From Ctena decussata (Eukaryota > Mollusca > Bivalvia > Lucinida > Lucinidae), in contig OZ022501.1 of NCBI GenBank assembly GCA_963989385.1, forward strand, positions 87,156,979-87,220,978: a stretch of 64,000 nucleotides of DNA. The letters are read 5' to 3'. The notes under the pieces were generated by a model, which was given only the letters and a program-made list of their open reading frames with translations, made no database searches and was not told the origin of the DNA. The first letter of the stretch is position 1; each line of letters begins with the position of its first letter. This document shows positions 1-12,051 of the stretch, one piece after another. The position numbers were made by a program, and so were the translations under genes.

Positions 1-299
1 TTGTTTAGGGGTGGTTTTCCAACAGTAAAAATATTCCTTCTCGTTTTCAGCCTATGATGAGATACATTTTAATTTCTATTAAGCCAGGGACCATCAGTCA
101 TAAGATCAAAACTGAAATGATGGCATCACTAATCATTGTTTGCAATATGATCATTTCAGCAAAGGGTTGCTTGGGACATCACTTACACTTACGAATCATT
201 TAGTTCTCCCCACAAGATATTTCCTATGAAAATAACTGCAATGAAATATCAGAGTAGATTGCATGCTAATTTTGTATAAAATGGTATTTTTCTAGAATG

Positions 300-825
300 G
301 ACTTGAATCCAGAATTTATGATAAACGCGATGACTTTGATTTTGACATAGTAAATTTTCTATTTTGGATGGTGATGTTCCCCGTTCTACCTCTTACAGGG
401 TTTACATTTCTCAACTTATTCGGTTTGCTAGAGTGTCTAGTAATGTGACTGACTTCAATGCCCGTGATAAAAATTTTAACTGCTAAGCTTTCCAGCAGGG
501 CTATAGATATCATAAACTTCGTAAAGCATTTTCAAAATTCTTTCGCCGACACTATGAATTGGTTCCTAAATTCAATGTTGGATTAAAAAGTGTTTTGCAA
601 CAGGGCCTGTCGAAACCAGAATTTTATGGTGACTTAGTCTATAAATTCAAAAATATTGCAGGTAAGTCTGATTTTTCTGATCAGTTCAAGAAAAATATCG
701 TTCGTTACAAAACCATTGGATATAATATAAATGTAATGCTACAGTCTGCATGTTTAGTGGTTAACCCAATTATGGTTAAAAACTTTGCAACCCTCTTTAA
801 TTGCACGCCGGTTGGTCTGGCATGA
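300..825 (+). pseudogene. Decayed reverse-transcriptase C-terminal fragment of a retroelement
   Basis: From 364 to 825 one frame reads through with a single internal stop (taa at 484-486). It includes stretches such as YISQLIRFARV, QGYRYHKLRKAF, YELVPKFNVGLKS and PEFYGDLVYKF, and ends ...LFNCTPVGLA-stop. Just upstream (about 303-358) the continuation, with YDKRDDFDFDIVNF, lies in another frame, so there is a frameshift near 358-363. I recognise this as the region C-terminal to the palm of a multicopy invertebrate reverse transcriptase; the clade (LINE or Penelope-like) is not resolved. No catalytic YxDD box lies in the retained part, so the copy is 5'-truncated and dead. The 3' non-coding tail continues at 826-1042 and, after an insertion, at 3126-3658. 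A second tail at 25909-26660 confirms the family. Confidence 0.75.
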
Positions 826-1042
826 GACTCAATGATGAGCCCGACATAAAGGGCTCGGTAAAAAAGCTACTTAATTAAGTTGGCTGGGGCTGGAGTTTGT
901 CTTGTCTGTTGCTTGGTTATTCGGGGTTCAACTGATAGTTTTCTTTTGCTCCGGTATTTCAGTGGTGTTGTCTGACTTCCCAGGAGTCTTCTGGTGTCGC
1001 AATACGTTCTTTCCGTTGAGTCCGCATATCTGATTCATCATA
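826..1042 (+). mobile_element. Retroelement 3' untranslated tail, first half
   Basis: This follows the stop of the reverse-transcriptase relic and aligns by eye with 25940-26150: shared blocks are 'ttggctggggc', 'cttcttttgctcc', 'ggtgttg' and 'gttgagtcc'. The alignment breaks at the TA at 1041-1042 and resumes at 3126, because a mariner-like element sits between. Confidence 0.7.
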
Positions 1043-3123
1043 CGAGGGTCATCCAATAAGTCCTGCAAACGGCCGAGTTTCAGGCAAATGATAATTAAAA
1101 ACGAATCAAGCAATCCACATTCCTACATTGCATCTTTCCTTCTTTCCAGTCAACAATTTCCAGAAACGTCATGATCTTGCAAATGGCATTGCTAGGCAAC
1201 TGAAGAATACTACCATTATGGGTGCGGCGGTGGCTTCTAGTTGTCTGTTTAAGATCCCCTAGCTTAGTTCAGAATCCTTGTAAATATCTGAAAATTGCTA
1301 GGAGATACGGAAAATAATACTTCAGTATGTTCACGGTACCAAGGTTAAGATATTGCCATCAGTCAAGATATAATTATTGGTCAAAGGAAGATCACCATCT
1401 TCATCGGGCAGCTAAAATATCATATAAAATGAGTATATGAAGAAGAGGCTTTCACAGCAGATGAAGTGTTTCCTAAACTGCCATTAATTTGTTATCAAAG
1501 AATAGTCCCGGGATGCTGAAATGTAGATATAAGAGAAAATATAAGCTTCGAGCCTTGTTTAATATCGTTTGCAGCTTTAAAGACACATTTTTGATTGCAT
1601 AATACCCTAATGACCGTTTATTGAAACAAGCTGCTCAGAGATAAGACCTCCTGGGGGATTTGTGATTCAAATACAGGTATGGGGCCAGGTAAAGGGAAAT
1701 CAACTATTAAGGAAAACGAATATACATGCAGTTTTAAACAGGATAAAATCTTATCAGACTGCATTGTTGAAGAGCCATATTGAAGGGTGTGAAAAAAAAA
1801 TACCAGTATTTGCTCAAAGATTTTTTTACAAATTGATAATGAAAATATGTACTTATATACTACAAAAGTCGTGCACACATAATACTCAGAGCAGCCTGCG
1901 CAGTCTATATTAGTCTTCCGCATGAATAGTAAGGGTTTCGTGGAAATTCCAAAAAAAAAAAAAAAAAAAAAGAACTATATATTGTATTAAAAAATGATGA
2001 AATCCCTGAACAGTCTAAACAGATTGATGACTGATTTGAATATTTACTGTTCACATAAAAGTTATGTTTACAATGACTTTTCAAAACAACCTGCACTGCT
2101 AAAAAGCATAAATTAACCCAGATCAGACTACACACAATGTAACAACTGAGTTTGATGCAAACTTGGCACATTGAAGGTATGTCTTCAAGGTGTATTTGAA
2201 TCAGCACGCATATCTTAGACAGACTAATTAGTCTTCATTTTCGCTTTTTACAAAAACACATTTTACTGTTTGAAAAAAAAGGCCGAAAATTTAAATTATG
2301 TTTAGGTTCTAGGCAATAAAACACCTTTTTGTTTGAATTTACCTTAACATATAATAAACTTTTAAATTAATCAAATGAGAAAATATAAGGCATTAGTTTA
2401 AATCAGATCAGAATAAAATAATACAAATAAATAATACAAATGAATATTCAGGTTTCATATATCATGAATTAATAATTTGTCTTTAGCTTATCTATCAATT
2501 TTTTTAGATGCACAAGCAGGATAATTGCAGTCTCCCCTTATTTGGCCTCCCTCATAGGGTTTTATCACTGGCCTAATCCCCTCATAATCACCTAGATAAG
2601 ACAAGCCTTTGATGTGAGCTATGGCCCTAAGTACTGTTTATTGGGGGACATTATTTTGTGCCACCCCAATTTAATAAGAGAAAAAATGTGTCTTTAAGAA
2701 ACCAGAGGTAAACGTCAAAACTAAAATTTTGCTAAAATTCTGTAATATTCTCTTGTTGCCTAGCAACCACATTTGTCTGGTAATGTGAAGTGACAATTGT
2801 CTCTTATTTGAATTATTAAATATAAGGCGACTACTTTAAAACATGAATTCTTGTAATTTGAAAGAATAATAAACATCTAAGCAAGAATTTTCTTCTTTCT
2901 AACCTCTTGTAAAAAACGTCATGTTTGTGCAAGTTCACCGCCGGTATCGCTTACACCTTTGCGTTCAAAACCCTCCCATATCTGAGAAAGGAATAGCACA
3001 TGTATGATTTTTAGCATATATGTGTATTATATACGTAAGCTGTTAATGGTGTAATTTGATAACCCTATCTCAATTAATAAAGCAGTAATGACGGCGTTTG
3101 CAAGACTTATTGGATGACCCTTG
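1043..3123. mobile_element. Non-autonomous mariner-like DNA transposon, 2.08 kb
   Basis: The left end reads CGAGGGTCATCCAATAAG... and the reverse complement of the right end CAAGGGTCATCCAATAAG..., about 28 bp of terminal inverted repeat with two mismatches. TA dinucleotides flank both ends (1041-1042 and 3124-3125), the target duplication of the Tc1/mariner superfamily. No reading frame inside is long enough for a ~340-residue DDD/E transposase, so the copy must be mobilised in trans or is fossil. It interrupts the retroelement tail exactly at the TA. An A-run lies at 1951-1970. A right-end fragment of the same family is at 48775-48866. Confidence 0.8.
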
Positions 3124-3125
3124 TA

Positions 3126-3658
3126 GTCATTATCCGTGATTTGTTTGTTTCCGGTGATGATTCATTGATGAGTTAGGAAACCATCATGCGGACCAAACAG
3201 CTAACTTAATGTTTCAAACCACTGCAGAAGCAGAGGGCGAAGTTTTGGCCCAGTAAAACTAGTTTTAGCCCCCCCCCCCCCCCCCTAGTAATCTTTTGCT
3301 GACAGTTCCAAGGCGGTACTTCTGTTGCGGTTCCTTGATTTTATATTGTGCTCTGTGTCCGCTTGCCTATGGTCTCTGGCGGTTCGGTCACCTGTATTCC
3401 TGCCCAATCTGCCTTTTGTTTTGTTTTGTTTTGTAATTAAAATTAAAAAATAGTAAAATAGATGTTGATGCTCCTATTGTGATAGCTGAATGACCGCCTG
3501 TTTGGGAAAGAGCTGCTTATTCGGTTTACTGTGCGTGTCTTTCGTAAACTTGTGTCAATTTCTGTGTGTATGTGCTTCTTTCCTATTGGTTTTGAGAGCG
3601 GAATGTGGGATTTGGTTGTATTAATTCCTGATCATTGCCAATCTTTTTACTTTGAAAA
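3126..3658 (+). mobile_element. Retroelement 3' tail, second half
   Basis: Resumes the alignment with 26160-26660: 'tgatgagttagg', 'ggcccagtaaaac', 'gttccaaggcggtactt' and 'tttgggaaagagctgct' are shared. It ends around 'ctttttacttt', like the ends of the reverse-strand copies at 24031 and 33491. A C-run occurs at 3271-3286. The 80-residue frame at 3531-3773 lies over this tail and is not a gene. Confidence 0.7.
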
Positions 3659-4135
3659 ATGCCAACCCTACAGCCATACCTACTTTCTGGTCATTGAGGC
3701 CGCATTTTTTAAAGTGACAAATGCATTGCGACGGTTACTTTCCAAAGTTCAGAGCAGGCCAGTGAATTGTTAAACCCGTCCTAGGAGAAACCGTAGCAAA
3801 AACCAGGTAAACTGAATTCCGGGGTTGAATTAGCAGCTTTTACATCGTTTGAGCATAAAGTGTGAACAACCACCTGCTAAACTTGCTTAAACATAGAGTC
3901 ATTTTGAACTTAGAATTCTGTTCAAACCATTGCTAGAGTGCATGAGTGGTGTTGCACGTCAAAGTGCTTCTTTCCACGTCTGGTAAACACGCAATTCTAT
4001 TCCAAATAGCCTGAAACCTGTGAGGCTTTTGCAAGAAGTTAGACAAAATCTAACAGTCCTATTCGACTCATATTTATCTGAAAATATATTGTGTAGAATT
4101 GGCTTTGATGTTTTGTGTCTTAATAGCATACCTTG
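3659..4135. other. Non-coding, nothing recognised
   Basis: AT-rich sequence between the retroelement tail and the minisatellite. I see no exon, inverted repeat or known repeat. Confidence 0.5.
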
Positions 4136-4572
4136 ATCCGACTAAACGTTTCACTGAAACATTTATTCGGATCTGGGTATTTTGTTATAACATTACACTG
4201 AAACGTTTTGTCGGATCTGTGTTTGTTATTATAACCTTTCATGAAACGTTAAGTCGGATCTGGGTATGTTATTGTAACGTTACACTGAAACATTTAGTCG
4301 GATTTGGGTATGTTATTGTAACGTTACACTGAAACGTTTAGTCGGATTTGGGTATGTTATTGTAACGTTTCACTGAAACGTTTAGTGGGATCTGGGTATG
4401 TTATTGTAACGTTACACTGAAACGTTTAGTCGGATCTGGGTATGTTATTGTAACGTTACACTGAAACGTTTAGTCGGATCTGAGTATGTTATTGTAACGT
4501 TTCACTGAAACGTTTAGTGGGATCTGGGTATATTATTGTAACGTTACACTGAAACGTTCAGTCAGATCTGTA
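4136..4572. repeat. Minisatellite, 44-bp unit, about 10 copies
   Basis: The marker 'tgaaac' recurs at 4155, 4199, 4242, 4286, 4330, 4374, 4418, 4462, 4506 and 4550. The unit contains 'agtcggatctgggtatgtta' and 'ttgtaacgtt'. Some units carry a dyad, AACGTTTCA-c-TGAAACGTT. Because 44 is not a multiple of 3, the apparent reading frame at 4099-4332 is an artefact. Confidence 0.95.
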
Positions 4573-6310
4573 TCTGCAATTAACTCATACGGCAGATGAA
4601 TAAGAACGGTTATTGCTTAAAAAAAATTCAGCAAATCAAAATTTAGAGGTAAGAACTTGCTTCCTGACGGAGAAAATTGTTTCTTTTAACTGTAACCCCT
4701 ACTAGAATGGGCTCTGTCGTCCAGTAAAGCAAACAAGAAGCCACATTTGTTTCGCTTTGGAAAAAGTGGCACGAGAAAAAACGGAGATAAGCTATTTACT
4801 CCTAAATTCAATTCAAAATAAATACTTGATAAACAGCAATGCTTGCTTATGATTTAGTGTTATATTGTCCATAATTTCTTCCATAAAACTCTTGGGACTT
4901 TCAGAATTCAATACTTCAGCAGAAAAGCAGAATCTCAAATCAAATAAATTTTGTTTTTACTGCAAAACTACCATGTAAGCAGATTGTTAAATCAATACCA
5001 TATTTGCCCTAGGTGCCTGACCAAACACTTTGTACCCAGATCATAAAGCTCCACATGAGCCCAGACTGCTCGCGAGGAGCAGTCTGTGCTCAAGTCGCGC
5101 TGTCTGATCTTGTGCCTATAGTGCATAAAAAGATCCGCGGTTTCTCCTATGCTGCCTGTGCCACGAGTGGGTTCTTGGGGAATGGTTCAAGCGTCCAAAT
5201 ATGTAAAATATAAACGGTAACCAAGATTAATAATAGAATGGAACCGGCAGACTTAGACTGGTTTCTCAGGGTTGTTTTTAATCAATGGATTAGAAGTTCT
5301 ATGGCTTGACATTTAGACATTATTGTGGATAACCTGTCTACTATAAATAATGCCATTTTGTTAAGCTCTTGTCTGAAGCAAATTGACTTCTAAAAAGGAA
5401 GCGACTTATTTACGCCCTATAAATATGCTTCACATCATCAGATGTCGTTTTCGTTTAATAATGTGAAAACAAATTTTGACAAACCGATATGTCTTAAGGT
5501 GACATGAGTACTGTAAAAATATTTACGAAACTCGGACATAAAAACGTAAGAAAGTTACCGAATTCTTAGTATGTTTTCTTCTTTACTTTTTCTTTGTTGC
5601 TGGACTTTGTACACTATATTCAAAATGAAAACAAACAGTATACGTTAAAAATTTCAAATACGTAATGCAAGTGCAAAAATGTTCGAAACTGTCCAAAGTT
5701 ACATGTAGCTGAGTGGTGCAGAAATACATCAGATAACATAAACAGAGATTCAACATTCATAAATATGGACGCTCAAAGTCTACAAAGCCCTTTAATGGTG
5801 TAAAAAGGATTGGGATATTATGGTCAAACGTTTGCTAAGTTGCCACTGTCTTAGAAGAGTATTTTTACATTTAAAATGTGAGTTTAGTAAAATCAAATAA
5901 TCACGCAAAAGGCATATTTTCAACATTTTGCTAGGTTTAAACATTTTGCTAGGTTTTAACTTTCATCAAGTTTTTGTTAGGAATCTGACGATTATTGTAC
6001 ATTCCACGTGGTCCTGATCTCGGTTTTCGATTGGCATGCTAATTAACGTGAAAATGCGTCAGCCTCGTGTCTTTCTCCGAAAGATATAAATGAGAAACTG
6101 AAAAAGATAATTTACTCATATTTGCGGCCGCTTAAATATTTTCTAGGAAACTGGCTGGTTACTTCGCATAGTGTGCACTTTGTGGTCACCTGAGTTGTCT
6201 ATGTCCCCTGGCCTGGGTAGGTGAAGAGCTTTAGCGCTGATGAAATGAGTTATTTTATAACATGTATTATTTAAGTGTGTTTTTTTTTATTTTGAAAGTT
6301 TAAGATTAAA
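4573..6310. other. Non-coding; one short hairpin
   Basis: AT-rich, no exon recognised. A 10-bp stem hairpin, CAGACTGCTC-gcga-GGAGCAGTCTG, lies at about 5061-5085. The short direct repeat 'aacattttgctaggttt' occurs twice near 5921-5957. Confidence 0.5.
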
Positions 6311-7310
6311 GGGGGGGGGGGGGGGTATCAATAAGGTGGGTTTTCTGCATCCTACCAAAGTTTTCTTTTTTTAACTGATGGTATACTCCAATGTGACTAG
6401 TTTATTGAACCATATGTGACTTTGGTCGGAAAGCCATACTTACTGAGCTATGGGTCCACAGAAATGGGTGGGGTAATCCAACGTGGTTTTAGCCTGTCTT
6501 GTAAAAACATTCTCATTTGGTAGAAGAGTACAACAGACAGACAGGATTTGATAAAATGATTAACAGAACATCTAAAATATATTTCCATATCATTTTATTT
6601 GGTTTTAGAAGGACTTAATATGTGACACATACACAGATGCAGATGCCAACGTGTTCCACACTGAAGCCAATATGTATTCCCCCACCTTTAGTGGCAGGGG
6701 CATGGGGCATAATATAGCAGTTAAGATAGCAATTTGACCAAAGTTTCGTAATTCTAGGTCAAAATTGAATGAAAACCATCTTCCAAGCAAGTTTATGTGT
6801 TCAGTCGACCATGAAAACTAGGTCATTATGAAATTCTGGTCACATCATCCGAATGTCCTGGTCTAGGTGCTTCCTTGACATGAGTTTGATGATAACTGGT
6901 CTGTTTATTTAACAATAATGCCAAGAAATATTGAAAATTGAGAGCAAAAATATCAAAAAATGCTGAATGTCAAAGAAAGTCTGTTTCGACAACATATGTT
7001 CAATTAAATCCAATAAAATGATATGGAAATATATTTTAGATGTTCTATTTATCGTTTTATTAAATCCTGTCTGTCTGTTATACTCTTCTACCAAATGAGA
7101 ATGTTTTTACAAGACAGGCTAAAACCACGATGGATTACCCCACCCACTTCTGTGGACCCATAGCTCAGTAAGTAGGGCTTTCCGACCAAAGCCACATATG
7201 GTTTAATAAACTAGACACATTGGAGTATACCATCAGTTAAAAAAAGGAAAACTTTGGTAGGATGCAGAAAACCCACCTTATTGATATCTCCGTCCCCCCC
7301 CCCCCCCCCC
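6311..7310. mobile_element. Large foldback element, ~290-bp inverted arms
   Basis: The left arm (6311-6602) and right arm (7010-7310) are inverted copies with roughly 95% identity by eye, separated by a 407-bp spacer. The left arm opens with a run of 15 G and the right arm closes with the complementary C-run followed by 'gcccccgcccc'. The spacer encodes nothing recognisable. Foldback transposon is the simplest reading; a local inverted duplication is the alternative. Confidence 0.8.
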
Positions 7311-7737
7311 GCCCCCGCCCCTTTGATTGTTTATAGCATGAGACGAAGCCTGCATGGAAGTGATATGGTCAGTCTTCAATCATCGTTTGTTGTCTGTTCG
7401 TCCGTCCGTAATACTTGCTCTGATAATTTCTGCGCCCTTGGTTCTCAAATTATTTCATACGGAGCATGATCAGGGCTAAGGCTTTCTGAATTGAGAATAT
7501 GGTGTATGTTGAACATCCAAATGGGCCGTCCACACAGTGGCCGTCCTTTACTCCAAATCTTCTTTTTTCTGAAACGCTGGGTATGACACTTTATTTGGAT
7601 TGGGTTTGCCTGTAGTCAAATATGTAGTGTTTGTTTCTCCTTTGTTCTCTCTGTGTCTTGGGTGGATTGTGCTTTGTGATTGTGGTATTTCGATTCATAC
7701 TTTTACAATTCTATCGTAGTTTCTTAATTTGTAAGAT

Positions 7738-7955
7738 CTCAGTTCCATTTGCGGCTACTTTCGTTTCCCTTTCCGCTGATTCACGAAGTCACTGGCGAAA
7801 GTATGTGCACTTACCGGTGAACCGTTTACGAGGTCTAAGCCAGTCGAGGAATAGAGTGGTTATCGTAGGTTAAATGGCCGTCTCGACATCACCATAACTG
7901 TTTAAGGTGGACGTAAAGTACAAAACAATAACAACAATCAAGAATAACAGAACAG
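7738..7955 (+). mobile_element. SINE family A, 5'-truncated copy
   Basis: Matches the body of the full copies at 15119 and 60771 from 'tactttcgttt' through 'gcgaaagtatgtgcactta', 'gaatagagtggtta' and 'ccgtctcgacat', ending in an 'acaataacaacaatcaa' tail. The tRNA-like head is missing. Confidence 0.75.
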
Positions 7956-8615
7956 AACAGAAATTTATTCAAGACTTAAGCATTAATCAAGCTCATAGTT
8001 TTGTTACCGTTTGCCCTCGGTTAGTAATTCAGGTTCATTTTAGCTTCTTCTTTACACTATGATAGCCCTTTGGACTGGATCTGTTTCTTGGGATGAGGTG
8101 GTGGTGGTGGTGGTGGGGGGGGGGGGAGGGGGGTTTTGATATGAATATATTACGGAATTTGGCTAAACAACATTGTCTGCACTTCTGAATAGATAAACTT
8201 TAGAAGTTTTGAACCCAATGGACATGTTTGTGCTTCCTTTTGACGTTAGGAATAACAGAACAGAATTGATATTATATTTAAAATAGTTTAACATAGTTCG
8301 CATATATTTTAAGCAATGTTGACATAGTTTAACAGATGCCAGCTAAATAGGATTTTAGGTGGAAAGGGATTGTTGTGATGTCATCTGCAATACTCTAACG
8401 ATCTTGCAAGGTATACTAGACTAGACTGCTACATTGTTACTACTCGATATTGAAATGTATACTCATACAAGATGATCATGTTGTGCATATGTTTGGAAGC
8501 TGCTAATAGCAGGCTTGCATGGGGCAAATATGACAATAAATATGATATTAAATAATAATAATAATATGTCGGTAACAAGCGGCACGAGGTTTTGAGCAAA
8601 TATATGCGAATGATT
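7956..8615. other. Non-coding with a GGT/G-rich microsatellite
   Basis: Contains 'ggtggtggtggtgg' running into a G-run at about 8094-8134 and an 'aataat' run near 8551-8566. Nothing else recognised. Confidence 0.5.
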
Positions 8616-8766
8616 TTTTTTTATATTTGGTTGTTGTATAGTGCCAATGTTTTTGTTGTTTTCATTCTCATAACGATGTTACCCGCTGAGCATCCTGGGG
8701 AACATCGTTATGCGAATGGAAACAACAAAAACAACATTTACACTATACTACTACTACAAAAAAAAG
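8616..8766. repeat. Hairpin-forming inverted repeat, ~150 bp
   Basis: Left arm around 8635-8681 ('tatagtgccaatgtttttg'...'cataacgatgtt') is complementary to 8701-8748 ('aacatcgttatgcgaatgg'...'cactata'), with a ~19-nt loop. The overlapping reading frames on it are by-products. Confidence 0.8.
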
Positions 8767-9384
8767 AAATCAAAACAAACGAACAAAGCGGATGCGCATC
8801 CGATACACGGTAACCATTTGCTTAAACCTCGAGCCCTTCAGTGCAATACATCTCTATTATCTTCACATTTTGGCAATGTCACTGCAACAGGTATTTTATA
8901 ATAGTATTGCCCCCAGATCAGCCTGTTAATGACGCCAGGCATGTGAAACTCTCGGCTTATCGTTGTATTGCCGCAGATAATAATGCGAGCAGGGAAGGCT
9001 CTGAGCAGAGTGCGCACATGCGCAGACTGGTCTGAGGCTTCATTGTGCGCATATATGTTTTATTTTTCCGTGAGGCGGCATACATTATGAAATAATGTAT
9101 GTTATTCATAACAATGGAAGTATGACATTATCATATGCACAGTCATACACCCAAATGAAGGGTAATTTTATTATTTGATAGATATATCATAACCATGATA
9201 TCCTTCTGTTGTGACGTTCTGTAAAGAAAGAGTAGTAAAAACTGATACACAAAATTTGGACTAAATTGTAGAAAAGGCCTGTTCATAATAGATAATTTGG
9301 TTGTTTAACCGACTCATCCATTTGATAAGGATGGACATAAAAGGGTTTAAACAACTTTGTTATAGAAGGACAGTATGTTTCTCT

Positions 9385-9590
9385 CAGGAGCCCCGGTAGC
9401 TCAGTAGGTTAATCGCTGGCCTGCTGATCTAGTTATCGTGGGTTCGAGCCCCGCTGTTTGCGGGAATCTTTTCAATCGTAAATTGGGTTCCATTGCACAC
9501 ATTCTTTCATTATCACCCACCCATCGTCCTGATATGACTGAAATACTGCTGAAAATAACGTAAAATAGCATCATAATCTATTCCCAGAGG
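9385..9590 (+). mobile_element. SINE family B (tRNA-derived), + strand copy
   Basis: The head 'ggagccccggtagctcag'...'gggttcgagcccc' carries Pol III A-box-like and B-box motifs, with GAT in the anticodon-loop position, so it is tRNA-Ile-like. The body has 'tcttttcaatcg', 'cattatcaccc', 'catcgtcctgatatgac' and 'aataacgtaaaa'. Other copies: 19704, 60338, 61449, 62785 and fragments at 52122 and 63600. It is not a functional tRNA: it continues into the SINE body and recurs. Confidence 0.85.
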
Positions 9591-9943
9591 TAGCCTTGGC
9601 ACAAGCATTTCGGAATCAACGGCCCCCTGACACAGCTTAAACAGCTATTTATTCTGGCCTGGGTCTTCCAGGTCGTTTCATTGTTATTTTCTTGTGTTGC
9701 TGCAAAAAATAAGCATTTGTACAATTTCTTAGTAATTGCCCTTTATGTTAGCAAAGCGACTAAGGCGATAGTCCGTTTTCAGGGGAAGTAACGCTGCGAT
9801 TTTCATTTTTGTCTCCCTTTTCAAAGGAGTTCAACTCGTATAGGAACGAATTTGCCGAAAATAGGCACCAAAAATAATTACTATAAAATGTTTGAAATGT
9901 ATACGAGGCAGCAATACGTCAATAAAATGGAGTAACAAACATA

Positions 9944-10853
9944 CGAGGGGTGTTCGAAAAGTTTTGCAAATGCCGTAATTTCTCGATAACCACCAAACAG
10001 ACAGAACTTCTGATTGCAGAAACACATAAAAATATGATATGCGTTGAGAAGTCTGAAAAACCGGTGCATTTTTTCAAAAAGGTTGCATTTTTATCTTCTT
10101 TGAAAGAGGTATACCCTAAAGACACTGCAAAATTTTACTTTAGTAGGCCGTAATTTATATATCAGCAGTCTTTGATTGTTCTTTATCTTTGTTCATTAAA
10201 GACAATGCCCAGACAATGCTGTCCTGTAAATATCGCGGAAATTATTTTTAATATAGGTTCCCTACTGGCCCGGAAATACGGATTATCCGTACTTTATGTT
10301 GTGGCAATTTCACACTTTCTACCAAAATTTGATGATTTTGTAATGAAAACAAGTGTATTAGCATTCAAAATCTTGTTAGCAAGAGCATTTACATGGGTCA
10401 ATGAAAACCTGTCAATAAATTCAAATTAATACCACAAACGAAGCGTCTGCAAGCTTTCAAAAATGACGTTAACGTAAATTTCAGTAACGTCATTAGAACT
10501 GCGCATTGCTTTGCAAGGAATAAATCGATAAAAGTTGCAACGCTTCTAACTTCTGTATGGATATTGTAGAAAACGATGGACAAGCAAATGACAAAAATTA
10601 ATTTTGTATTTACAAGGATATTCGACTTGAATGCGTAACACTGAAAAGATTTTATATATAAAATTAGCCCAGTGGTATGACTGGGACCTATTAAAATGAG
10701 TTGTAACTCAATAAGGAAAAGTGTCTTTGTATAGTGTTTGGTATCATCTTAAAGCCAAAATGCAGTGCTTTTAGTAAATGCAAAGCAGTTGTACCCAGCT
10801 TGTCCCTAAACAAAGTCATGAGGCCATTTGCAAATCTTTTCGAACACCCCTCG
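9944..10853. mobile_element. Non-autonomous mariner-like element, 910 bp
   Basis: Terminal inverted repeats of 29 bp with one mismatch, beginning CGAGGGGTGTTCGAAAAG at both ends, with TA duplications at 9942-9943 and 10854-10855. The reading frames inside (longest 85 residues) do not resemble a mariner transposase. The ends differ from those of the 1043-3123 element, so this is a second family. Confidence 0.88.
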
Positions 10854-10855
10854 TA

Positions 10856-12051
10856 TTGTGTTGACCTTTTTCAGACTGCAGTCTGATCTGGGCCTGTGTT
10901 GTTTGCTCGGGCGTGTCATTTCAAGTATTTAGAATTTGTAAGGTAAATTTCGGTTTTGATCATTTCCATAATATGCCAAACTATGGATTTTCCCATGCCA
11001 GTACTAGTATACATTATGCAGCATCCGACGGAGCATACTAAAACCACAACATCAATATAATTATCTTCATTCACAACACGCTGTTATCTTGAAACCTAAC
11101 ATATGGGTTACAGTGTATGTTAACTTTAGATAATGCCGATTCTTCTGTATTTTTGCGTGTCATCGTGACATAATATTATAATTGTTGCTTTATTTCAAAG
11201 CGAACGGAATTACATTAACAGGAATGTCTGATAATTCTCTAGAGTAATGCGAGAGGAACTGGAGTAAACGTTCCAAAGGTCAAGAAGGAATATTGGAAAT
11301 TTGGAATTATCACACATTCTGTTTGCAAACACGCCTGTGTAATACGGCTCTGAAGTAATCCATGAATCGCAGACTTGAGGCAATGAGCTGTTGCCGGGAA
11401 AATATGCCAGGAATTCATGTAAACTCTCAGTAGTGTAGTGGATTAGATATTGTCTTGGAAAATATATGTGATAGTTAAAGTGGATGTGAAAGTCATATAT
11501 ATGATTTGGTTTTTGTTCCGCATGTTTCATCACTGAACAGAAGCACTGCATATCATGCTTACAAGGTCATTCAGAATAAGGATATTCATTATATCAAAAA
11601 TCGACCAAAAAGGGTAGAGGTCACCTTTTCTCTTTTCGAGGTCATTTAGCTTTACAATTATTGACTATGTCGTGCATTATTTAGGACTGGCCCTATTTAT
11701 AGAACTCCTTGTGTTTATATTTATTTCCATCACGGCTGGAATAATATTCCAAAGAACGTTGTGACGTAAACTCTTAACAGTGTACTATTTCTAGGTCGAG
11801 TTGTTATTGTCAAATATTCTCTGGTGGATTATTAGATGTATTCTGTTGCTATGGAAACTTATATCTAAGTTACGTGTAAAATTATTAACATTCTAAAATA
11901 TGGAAGAAGCGGACCCTAAAGGGTAGGTGTTGCAGTATTCGAATTTGATCATGTATTTCTATTTGTTTATGGTGTAACTGTATTTGGTTTGTCCCATAAA
12001 CGAGCTCCAGTATCATTAAGTTCCTCGAGAGGCCTGTATACATTGAACACT
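10856..12051. other. Non-coding, nothing recognised
   Basis: No exon or repeat assigned. The 113-residue reverse frame at 11210-11551 lacks any recognisable domain, splice context or compositional signal. An RFX X-box-like site (GTTGCTATGGAAAC) lies near 11847-11860. Confidence 0.45.

Noticed and set aside
2756..2768. RFX X-box (GTTGCCTAGCAAC) as a ciliary-gene promoter
   Set aside because: The motif match is good but lies inside the mariner-like element with no gene nearby; similar sites near 11847 and 23997 are also isolated.
9388..9462. tRNA-Ile gene
   Set aside because: It is the head of SINE family B; reverse copies with the same body are at 19704, 60325 and 61449.
10172..10429. Transposase in the 910-bp mariner-like element
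   Set aside because: The 85-residue frame has no DDD/E or helix-turn-helix pattern and is far shorter than a mariner transposase.
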